Assembly: GCF_964355755.1 (NCBI RefSeq)
Contig: NC_092674.1
Location: 22,532,001-22,596,000, forward strand
DNA from: Antedon mediterranea
Taxonomy: Eukaryota; Echinodermata; Crinoidea; Comatulida; Antedonidae
Direction: 5' to 3'
Length of the DNA: 64,000 nucleotides
The notes below the pieces were generated by a model. The model saw nothing but the letters and a program-made list of their open reading frames with translations, had not been told where the DNA came from and did no database searches. This document shows positions 49,901 to 60,020 of the stretch, one piece after another. Positions within the stretch are counted from its first letter, which is position 1; the number at the start of each line of letters is the position of its first letter. A program made the position numbers and the translations under genes.

Positions 49901-52214
49901 CTAGAAGAGGCGTATGGAGAAAATAAGGTAGAGTAATATACATTATCAATCATCTTTATCTTCTTCATTACCACCAGCACCGCTGTCATCTATTTTTATT
50001 AAATGCAGAAAAAGCAAGTATTATTATTTAGAAAAGAAAAAGGTTAAGTTCACGCTTCGAATTATTATTAAAGTACTGTTTAAGTATTGTTTACTCAGTT
50101 TTTATTCAGTTTTACTCCAGAAAGGTTCAATCAATCAAACAGTAAAAAAAAACACTAATTTCTTTTGTAAATTCATAATAATAAAATATAATATTTTAAT
50201 TAAATAAGAGGGATAGGGTTTAAAAATACAAAGCGGGACCGGAAACCAAGACTATCTATGTGGAGAGAATATATGGTCTCCATGAATCCTTACTTATATG
50301 TTATAATCATTTTTGTCATTTAACATAATAACATTGACATCATCTTTATTATAACTTTGCATGCTCATTATGTAATGACCAACGTTTCACCGATATTATC
50401 AATAATATTATAAAACCTATAATCTGTTCTTCTTTTAAATTGCTCCAATTCTTTTGCTGTCCATAGTGTCGACTAGTCTCATTCTATTTTTGCAAGGATC
50501 GTGTGTACTAAATATATTTTATGATGATGATATTTATTAATAGTAATTACATTTCATTTTAATGTTAATTGTTTCATCAGGTAATATTCTTGCGTTCTGC
50601 TGGAATTCTAGACACTCCCGTCGATATTGTTTTGAATGACCACAGCTTCGATTCATTCACAGACGATTTAAAGTCAGCTGACATTCCGTACATTGTAAGA
50701 AAACATCTGCCATCCATTTGAAATATGATGTTATTTATTGAATGTCATAAGCATGTAAAACATTATCTCTACTTGTCTTAAATACCAATACTTAATCTCA
50801 AGTCACGTTCAAAGAATTATAAATTTATTTCTTTTTAGGTAGATTATATTTGATTTATATTTGAAATAAAATAAATCATATAATTTAATTTAAAGACGAT
50901 TTGTATTTTGTATTTTATAATTTAGTCCAAATTCTAAATTCTGTAATTGGTGTTTAAAGGCAAAGGGTTGGTTTTAGAGGTGGTTTTAAACTTTTGAAAG
51001 CTTGTATTACCTTTCTAATATCCATCACATAAGGTATCGTTTTCACTTCAATCAGGTTGAAAATGTTGAAGAAACTCTTATTGAGAAAATACGAAAGCGA
51101 CGTGATGTGAGTGTCGAGGATGAATTTGATCATACTAGATACCATTTTTATAACGAGGTAAGAGGTCACCTAATGACCCAATCTATTTCTGATTCTGAGC
51201 TTAATGAGAGCGACTCATGTCTTACAATTGATATAGTTGATATGTGAAAAGGCTTGAATGTTAAGCCTGTTTTCCACCAGTCGAATCTGTTCGCGCGAAT
51301 CAAAAGTAACAACTTTATTATATGCCTTGGTATTTATCTTTCCATCTTCCAAATCTCTTTCTGCAACGACGAATTATAGTTTCTTGAGTTTTCGCTTCAG
51401 CAAAATTGGTAGTTCGAATTGTTTCTACTTTTTGCAAAGCGAATCATTTCGCAACCAATCAGAGCTATGGAAATAAGCAATGAGTGTGAATCGAAAAGCT
51501 CAGCAGACACGTGATGAATATGAAAATCTCAGCTATTCGCTCTTGTAGTGGAAAGGGTAGCGCAATTGTTTTTTTTATTCTCCTAGTGGAAAATAGGTTT
51601 AGACCTTCGGTGTCCTCATAACCCGTTTTCTAATCCAAGATATAATACTAAAGTATCTTATATTATATATCGGTGCTTTTAGTTTGTTACTAAACTAAAG
51701 CCTAATCCTGCCACATTAATATAATATTCGACATAGCAAACAAAACAAAAAAATACTAAGTCGAAATTTCGAAATATATTTATATTTATGCAGCAGGATG
51801 AGGCTTTCGGGTAGTTACGCATTCAACTTCAAAACTGAACTGACAGCAATTTTACATAATTTAAAAATTGAAAACATTTTATTTACTTTTCTTTTTCATT
51901 TCCCTACTTAATATTAAATCTAACAGCATAATGTAAAATATATATTAAAAATGAGTTTTACAGACACAATTTTAAAGGTCAAATGTGACGATGTAGAGGG
52001 TGACAATTGTACAATATTAAACCAGGTCATGTGATTCTGTTGATAGTAGGCCTATATCATTCATTTATTTTTAATATGTAGATGATTGATTGGTTGAGAA
52101 TCCTAGAGAAAAGATATGAAAATATTGCATCAATGTTTACCATCGGAAGAACATTCGAAGGTCGAGACATGTATGTTATGAAGGTAGGCCTACGTATATT
52201 TGGCCTTTTCCTTC

Positions 52215-52254
<40 letters not shown>

Positions 52255-55200
52255 TGTTTTTTTCTTTCTGTCTATCTTTCATTCTTTCTTACTTTGCTTT
52301 AAGCTTGTTTGTTTTACATTTCTAAATTGTTACCATATTTCATAGCTGAATATTTCATTTTAATATGTCCAATAAGAACACATTTTAATTATTTTAAATA
52401 CAGATTACATCAAATGTTCGAGATGAAAATGAGAAGTCAGGAATATGGATTGAGGGTGGCATTCATGCTCGAGAAAAAATCTCTCCTGCCACAATGGTCT
52501 TTATTATACAGCAGGTAAATACAAACCCTTATCCTTCATTGAGTGAAACAAAGACCACCATACTGTAAACGTTTTGAAGCTTGACACCAAATTATGAACA
52601 CCACATAGAGTTTCCAGTCATATTTACTAAAGGTGGAGAAAATCAGAGTTGTCTGCAAAGAGTATCGTTTTAAAATGTTTCCAGAAAGAAGAAAGCAAAA
52701 AGCAAAACAGAACCCAGTTAGTCGAGGTTGACTGGTTAAAACAAACTTAAGATGAACATATGAGAATGTGATAGAGTAAATAAACAGTGTTGATAAAATC
52801 AATATGATAAAAAATGTCATAGCATCTACAAAACATCCTACGTCTTATGATTTGCGATAGAAAGAGGTAATATGTGCCTTAATTGTTCGTGAAACCATGT
52901 ATAATACGTGGTTGCAATACAGTCACATCTTTTAATCATTTAAATGATTTGCTTTCATTGCAGTTATTGGAGGAATATGGTAATGATGACGTTGTAACCG
53001 AATTAGTAGATGGACTAATCTGGTATATACTCCCGGTTGTGAATATCGATGGATATGAATTTTCAATGAAACCGCTGGAAAATGCTACAACAATTAGACA
53101 ATTTTTCAAAACGGAGGCGGATGTTGAGTCGGAGGTGCGTAATGTAAAGTCTGTTTTCCACTGGTCGAATTTAGTCGCGTGAATCCATTGAAAAAACCCC
53201 GAATAGCTGCGATTTCATTTTCAACGCGTGTCTGTTGAAATTGTTCAATTCAAATGAGTGCTCATGAACGCGTCATAACCAAACATAGTGTATATATAGA
53301 TTTATAGTCTTAGTCTCTGATTTGTTACGCAATTTTTAACTTCGCAAAAGTAGAAACTATTTGAAGAGTAATTTCATTGAAACAAAAAATCTCAGGTAAC
53401 TTGGCATTTATGTGTACAGCATCTTTTAAATGGAACAGTTTAGGAAATCTCAATCTCACCTAGCCACCACCCAAACCGAAACTATTTTTCTTTCCCTTTC
53501 TGTAGGTATGGAAAGCATTGTATTGGCGAAAGACACGTTCTGTTAACGAAGGCACAACATGCATCGGTGTAGACCCTAATCGAAACTGGGACTTTAAATG
53601 GGAAGGTAATAATTTCATACCGTATTATATATAAATAAAAAAACAAAATAATAGATATATAGCACAATATAATATTGATAAATAACAATTTACATACGTA
53701 TTGAAAAAATGGGAGAAACGTTAAAAAGCAAGATTCAGGATTCAAAAAGTGCATTGCATTGTCTCCCTGATATTCAACATTTTTGTTGAGTACCGTAGTA
53801 TGCCATTTTGATGTTTCATAATTTGTATTCACTTTGAAAAAAAAATTGGATCGAAAACAAAATTGTTTACCTTAAAAAGTAATTTAAAGCAAAAAAAAGT
53901 CTAATTGGCTGGTAACCAATTAAATAGGTTTTGGTTTTTGGTTTAATTTATCCACTTTTTATATATAAAAACATTTTTTTTTTCTGCGGAAGTGATTTAA
54001 AAAAAACTTTATTCAATGGCCTATTTAAAATCTGATTTTATTAATCTTCATTTTTCATGTTTTTGGGGGACAATTCATCTTTACATATATTATTCATTCA
54101 TTCATTCAATCTTTTATTTCGGAAACTCTGGTCCATAGAAAGTAAATTACATATAAATGAAATAAATAAAATAAATAAAATTACTACTACTCATCTCAGG
54201 ATGGCATTCCATCTGGAGAGCATCTTCGACTTAACTAAGACGTTGCTTATAATCGTTGACATTAAAATAGTTTTGCTTGCATTAAGTCTACACATCAGGC
54301 CATATATTGATATTCTTAACAATTCACAAAAAGAGGGAATTCTACATTCCGTAAACATGATAACCATTTATCAAATTTATTAATTATAACCATATTAACT
54401 TCTTTTTTTTATATTATTATATGATATAAATTTATTTTTATTCTGAATTAGAATCTGTTGATCCTAGTAGCCTAAATTAAACGACCAACAATTAGAATTA
54501 ATTGTTTGATTGTTAGATGATATTTTTTTAACATTAAAATATGAATTTCAATGTGTACAATAGCAATTATTTTATTTTCTAGGACAATTGTTCTGCCATT
54601 TTTACGATTAAACAAAAATTAATTTAACGATTATACGTTATTGTCCCTTGAAACACAAAAAAAAAATAAGGTAAAAATATTCTAAATTTAAATTGGCCAT
54701 ATCAAAGTAATATTAAAGTTTTTTTACTTTAAGTCGAAAATTCGAGCCAAAAAGTTTACGTAATTAACAGGTAAATAATTAATTTGATTACATTTCGTCT
54801 GGAAACTCGTCGCGAACGAATGTAAACAAAGATTTCAAAACACGAGTACGCATTATGCATGATGCTAATTAGGATTGTGTTTACAACTCGTCACGGTTGA
54901 GAAGATGTTTTCACACAGATAGCGAGGAAGTTTTATGATTATGCATACAGAGTAGCCATTATAAGATACGTTTTGATCGAAAACTTTGTCTGTATTTCAG
55001 TTAAATGATTTTTTTTCATTTAATTTTTGGTAAAAGTTAATAACTATTATGATACCTCAAAATGACCCACTTTTTTATTTTATTAATTTTTTTTGGGAAT
55101 TAGTCAAAGGGACAATACATCTTACGGTATGTGTTTAATGGTGTGTTTTTTTCTTTATAATTCTATTTTTACGTTTAATACTTTGTTTTCTATTTTTATA

Positions 55201-57157
55201 ATGAAAGTTTTATTTTTATATTAATCAATCGGATTATTTCTTATTTGTTGTGTTTTAACACATTTCCATTTCTCCAATGAGATCAATAAGATTTGTTTTT
55301 TATTCTAATGCGTATAACGTACACTAATATTCCTCCACTCGAATTGTATTTTATAGCGTTACGAGTAAACAAAGACACCAATAAAACGTTTTGTTTGATT
55401 TCCGACCCTGGATTAAAACCTTTTTCGGAAGTGGAAATACAAAACATTGCAAAGTTCTTAATGGAACATTCGTATATTGATGCCTATCTTTCTGTACACA
55501 GTTATGGTCAAATGATCATTTTCCCTTGGTGCTGGACTAAAGATAACATATCTGACTATGAAGATCTGGTGAGTTCACTAAGAGTCTGAGGCCTAGCGGA
55601 GCTGTAGTTAGTGTTGATTATTAAACGTGCTTGCCTTACAGGTTTCAATCCAGGGTTGTAACATACTCTTTCAACTTCATTCTCTAAGCCTCAAATGAGA
55701 CTTAATTAAAAAGAAAATAAATAATAGTAACCTCAAGTTTTTTTTACCCCTTTTCGTAGATATCGTGTGTCTGTCTCTGTTTCATAGAGAGAGATATTTT
55801 TTTTTAAGGGATTAGGCCTAGATTAAGTTACTATGTGAATCGGTCTGCCTGTCGTTTAAAATGAAAAAAAGGGTAGTTTGTAGTTAGACACGACACCGGA
55901 CGCAAATCGGCTAATAAAATAGCATCCAAAAGTAGTTGGCAATTATCTCAAAGAGATTGGCTAGCTATAATTTATTCATCACAATCTTTAAAAAACGGAT
56001 AATTTTTGATATAGCAAGAAAATTAAAATCTCGAAGTATATTTCAATAATTCAATATTATATATTTAATAGTTATATTAGGCCTACCTATATTTGGTCAC
56101 CTGGTTCAATTTGTTTGTACCACACTATTTATTTATTTGCTTCAATTTAGAAAATAAAAAAAATATTTGCATTTGTGTACATAGGCCCTATTGCTTATTA
56201 AAAAAAATCCCAAATAATGTGAAACTATAGATTGATAATTATTGAATAATATAGAAATGTTTTGTTCACTGATCCTAATGATAACGATCAATGCATTCAT
56301 TGGGATCGTATCACTTTATTCTCATAGCAAAATCTCTCTGATAAGGTAAGCAAAGCAATAGAATCTGTCAACGGAACCAAATACAGATCAGGACCAGTTC
56401 CAAGTCTGATTTGTAAGTATTTTCCATTTGTTGGGGCTTTGTTATTTGCTCTGGTAAGTTGCTTCTTATACCAAAGAACATACTCCCAGATCGGTAAAAT
56501 TATTCCATTGACTACCAAAATTTAAGTTTCAATATTAACCACCATTTTAGCTGTTTTTTAGTCTCATTCCAAAATTGTTTATATCTCTACCAAGCTACCT
56601 TATTTGTTTTCTACTCTTATTCAGACTCCACCCTGGCTACCTTTGTCATATTTCTTTTATTCCTGTACACCCAGGCAGCACTTGCCAGCTTTATACTATG
56701 ACGTTATCCAAATTCCTTCACTTGCACTGATGAAGGGCTAGTGTTACCCGAAAGCTCTGCTAACTTTTCTGGCTGTTTACTTTATCGTTTTGATTTAGCT
56801 TTTCGCTTTTTATTTTTGTATCTCCATTGAGATCCAGCCACTGATACCCACAGCATTGTCATTTTTTTCAGTAATTTGCCTTTGGATTTATATATATATA
56901 TATATATATATATTCCGCCGTACCACGCCGAGAATGTTAAAGAGTCGCTATCCAATCGAGTTCGAACAATACCATGAAAGCCCCAGTGGTCTAATGGTTA
57001 GGACATCTGCATATCAAGCAGGCGGTCCGAGTTCGAGTCTCGGTTGGGGCGACTTTTTCTCATTCTCACAGATTTCCTCATCTTTATCGTTTCAAATTAA
57101 TTAATTAAATTTCAGTATATCACCGGGCGGTTTAGAATTAATGTTCTTTGGCTGATT

Positions 57158-57204
<47 letters not shown>

Positions 57205-58883
57205 TTTGCTTATACCCATCAAATGTTTTTTTTTTTGGTCTGTATATGTAAGTGATTGGTATATAATATACATATAAACTGACAAGCACCCGCTTCTTTC
57301 ACAGATATCAATCAACAATTAATAATTCAGTAGAACCCTATAGGGGTGACACCTTCGGGACCAAAAAATTATTCCACCAGCAGACGGCAGACGGTCAAAG
57401 AAAACATTTTAGCAACCACAATTTCACCAATTAAAACTGTCAAATCAGAGAAAGCATCATACTTATTATGTTATCTATATTTGTTTTAATAATGATATAA
57501 TGATTTGGTCTTTTTTTTTTTTTTGCGATAGAAAAAATACTACTGTCCCCTTAATAGGACAAAATAAACTATTTGCCACACTCGAAAGTTTTCTTGTCCC
57601 CTGCTGAGTAGGGGTTTGTCGTATTGCTAAAAGTTAAAAAAGGATAATACGTTTAATACCCCTCGTTTCACGTGTCTAACGTGTCTCCTTGATAGGATGC
57701 CCCCTGAATGGAGAAGTTTTACTGTATTGTTAAACAAAATGTATTAATGTTTAAAGCTACAGTAACGGGTTGTTCCTGCGATTGGACATATGCAGTTGCT
57801 GGAATTAAATATTCGTATGGAATTGAACTGCGTGATACTGGTACATACGGGTTCTTTCTTCCCGAAGATCAAATTGAACCTACCGGAATAGAAACATTAG
57901 AAGGATTTAAAGAAATCGGCAAACATTTAATCAGGTAAATAAAAAATTTAAAGAGCCTCATAACTATAAATAAAATGGCTATAGGCCTAGAAAGAAATTA
58001 TAAATCAACATTTGAATTATAACGCAGTACTTATGCTATAGTTTAAAGCAGTAAAATATGAGAGAATTTTGAAAAAAAATATCGCTACGTGATAATTCCT
58101 GGCTTTGGATCACGTTGTAACAGATGCTGAGCTGAAATAATAACCAACTGCTAAACAGATGGTAAACTATCAGTAGTTGGATTTGACTCTCTAGTTTTAA
58201 TATAATATAGGCCTATCTATGTTAAGACCACAGCTACATCATAATGTTGTGTTGAGGTTTGAAAATTGTGCAAATACAAAGACCTATTGGGCCTATTCGG
58301 AAATGGTATTTCTCATTCATTTTTTGATACTAATACACTGAAATAAATGTTTTAGTTAGACTTGCCCCAAGTCTGTATTGATTGACTTTTTTTTTTATTT
58401 ATTTTTTTTTTTTTCGATTTTTGTCTGAAAATATCCAAAATCAAGTAGTATACGTATGAAACGCCATTTGTGTCAAAATATTTATGTTTTTACTAATATT
58501 AAGACAAAACTCCGTCTGGAACACAGACTAGGTTATAGTATGTGGTATCAACAACCCCTTATAATCAAACACATTTGTCTAACTTCACGCATGCGTACAC
58601 CACCATGGACATCACAATAACCACCAATTTCTGTTTAAATTTCATTTCATTTATTATCAAAATGATACCAAAAAATAAGTAAAATACATGAACAAGAAAA
58701 ACAACTAGCTGACAGAGACATGATTCCTAAAAAGTAAACCTAATCACTATGTTTTTGTCTTTTTAAATTTTGTATAGCCTTGATCATAATGAAACAAAGA
58801 AAGATCGTAATGATGCGACGTCTATCAACCATTCGTCATCTCTTCTGTGCTGTTTCGTTTACTTGCTATTGCTGTGTATCTAA
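46954..58883 (+). CDS. M14A zinc procarboxypeptidase with predicted GPI anchor (carboxypeptidase A/B/O-like)
   Basis: Exons: 46954-47051, 49843-49927, 50581-50694, 51056-51157, 52082-52183, 52404-52514, 52964-53134, 53506-53605, 55357-55568, 56328-56412, 57757-57934, 58778-58883; 487 residues. Residues 1-23 are a signal peptide and about 33-115 the M14 propeptide, ending in a basic RKRR processing site (112-115). Zinc ligands are His188 and Glu191 (HARE) and His342 (HSYGQ). Arg269, Asn286, Arg287, Tyr344 and Glu417 (ELRDTG) match the family's substrate-binding and catalytic residues. It removes C-terminal amino acids from peptides. Oddities: about 25 extra residues near 238-263, Cys401 where carboxypeptidase A has Ile255 and B has Asp, and Ser394 in place of Tyr248. 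Exon 11 could instead start at 57763, giving Leu there. The last exon adds NHSSS and a hydrophobic end ([13 protein letters not shown]), a GPI-type signal as in carboxypeptidase O. Without that exon the protein would stop after HLIR. Confidence 0.9.
48735..48826. repeat. Near-perfect 92-bp palindrome (carboxypeptidase intron 1)
   Basis: The arms of about 42 bp include GAGTAGTAAGGTGTAA and TTTACACCTTACTACTC around a four-base loop. The outer parts are GTATGACATTTTCTG and CAGAAAACGTCATAC. It could be a transposon-end pair or a transcribed hairpin. There is no coding content. Confidence 0.8.
51261..51600. mobile_element. Dispersed element family E, copy 1 (carboxypeptidase intron 4)
   Basis: The left end GCCTGTTTTCCACCAGTCGAA is echoed inverted at the right end by CTCCTAGTGGAAAATAGG, with an inner TGTAGTGGAAAG. 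It also contains TTCGCAACCAATCAGAGC. It is probably a miniature element; the target duplication is unresolved. Confidence 0.55.
52211..52255. repeat. (CTTT)n microsatellite
   Basis: About ten CTTT units in carboxypeptidase intron 5, starting about 28 bp after the exon 5 donor. Confidence 0.9.
53142..53400. repeat. Dispersed element family E, copy 2 (carboxypeptidase intron 7)
   Basis: It starts GTAAAGTCTGTTTTCCACTG and GTCGAATTTAGTCGCG, matching the left end of 51261-51600, only about 8 bp after the exon 7 donor. It includes AATGAGTGCTCATGAACGCG, which also resembles 1914-1935. The right boundary is uncertain. Confidence 0.5.
53850..54083. repeat. Dispersed family C copy (carboxypeptidase intron 8)
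   Basis: It ends CATGTTTTTGGGGGACAATT and has the TAATTGGCTGGTAACCAATTA core typical of this family. The left end is unclear. Confidence 0.5.
54631..55127. mobile_element. Family C-like inverted-repeat element (carboxypeptidase intron 8)
   Basis: The left end ACGTTATTGTCCCTT faces the right end AAGGGACAATACATCTTACG. About 0.5 kb of AT-rich non-coding sequence lies between. The ends match those of 37531-37819 in type but have one or two fewer C/G. Confidence 0.55.
56719..56893. repeat. Dispersed repeat family B, copy 2 (carboxypeptidase intron 10)
   Basis: Matches 15066-15245 from TTGCACTGATGA through TTTGCCTTTGGATTTATATA. This copy runs straight into a TA microsatellite. It is non-coding. 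Confidence 0.75.
56888..56913. repeat. (TA)n microsatellite
   Basis: About twelve TA units at the end of dispersed repeat family B. Confidence 0.9.
56980..57051 (+). tRNA. tRNA-like gene with anticodon ATC (nominally Asp)
   Basis: The 72 nt fold into a full cloverleaf. The acceptor stem is GCCCCAG with TTGGGGC (one G-T pair) and the D stem is GTC/GAC around TAATGGTTAG. The anticodon stem is TCTGC/GCAGG (one T-G pair) with loop ATATCAA. The variable loop is CGGT, and the T stem is CCGAG/CTCGG with loop TTCGAGT. Position 73 is G, as in tRNA-Asp. A box (TGGTCTAATGG) and B box (GTTCGAGTC) are present and a T5 terminator follows at 57054. It sits in carboxypeptidase intron 10 on the same strand. 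Anticodon ATC would read GAU; the usual animal tRNA-Asp has GTC. It could be a functional variant, a tRNA-derived SINE head or a pseudogene. Confidence 0.75.
57160..57202. repeat. (TA)n microsatellite
   Basis: About 21 TA units, about 110 bp downstream of the tRNA-like gene. Confidence 0.95.
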
Positions 58884-60020
58884 ATGTATTTTTTAGTGAT
58901 ATTTTTAGTCTCTTGAACCAATATACTGTAATTGTAATTGTCACTGTTTGAGATTGATCGCCTTTTAATTTCCTTTTAGTCGGCACTCGTCGAGGTTGGA
59001 CGGATATTTCTTTCGAAAACTCTATTTTCTAGAACAATTCGCACTCAAGATAGGTCATCATTCATTAATTAGATGGTGACCGTCCTTTGGTTGAGACTGC
59101 TAGTTGTGTTTAGATTAATTGATGCTCAAGACTCAAGGACAAGAATTACATTTAAAAACAAATTGTTTAAATGTTTATGTTTATCCAATTTTGCTGTTTT
59201 TATACATTGCAACAATTGTTGTAATTCGGTTTTAACTGCAAGAACGATTGAAATAAACCGATTCGGATTGATTGACTCACAACAGTGGGCTGTCAATTTT
59301 AAATCATAAACATGTATCATGTTTCAAAAAGTAGGTTAGTGTCACTAGTGTCAGTGTTCTAATCTTGAAAGTGACCATTTGCTTTTATTGTGACAGTTGA
59401 TTTCATTTATCTATTAGTGTTTGCGTCGGTTTATGTTAATTTAAAACAGCTTTTTTACTGTAACTATTATATGGGCTAGAACCAGGTTATAGGCCTATTT
59501 ACTTTTATTTATATAGCATGATATTATTAGTATTATAGAGTTATATATAACTTAATTTTTAATTAAAATAACGGGTATACGGTTAGATTTAACTTTAAAG
59601 CCATTGCGTTTAAATCATGAAAATATCATATTTTGCTTTTATACGGCCTAATAATGATAATAATCATGACTAGGCCTATAGGTCTATTTGTTTTTCTTTA
59701 TATCAATGAGTTCAATATCTAAAATCAAATTAGGCCTGTTTGCTATGGCGCTATCCTACCAAGTGTAATTAATTGTATTCGTTATAAAACAAATCTTGAT
59801 TATTGAATAAATAAACAATATTCGAATTGATCAATGGTGTGGATTTATTTTTGATTCGACTATCAAAAGGTAAACAAAGTTTAATAGCGTCGCACTTTTT
59901 ATTATTTACAAAAGATCGTGCCAGTTCGTTTGTCATATTTATTTTTTTGTTTGTGGCATGGTCCGCAGAACCCTGCATTCCTTGTTTTGAGACTACCCCG
60001 CGAAACATGAAATAATTGTG
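58884..60020. other. Intergenic region between carboxypeptidase and the basic protein gene
   Basis: It holds the presumed carboxypeptidase 3' UTR (an AATAAA at 59252) and the presumed promoter of the downstream gene. No TATA motif or other gene is evident. Short open frames here lack motifs. Confidence 0.5.
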
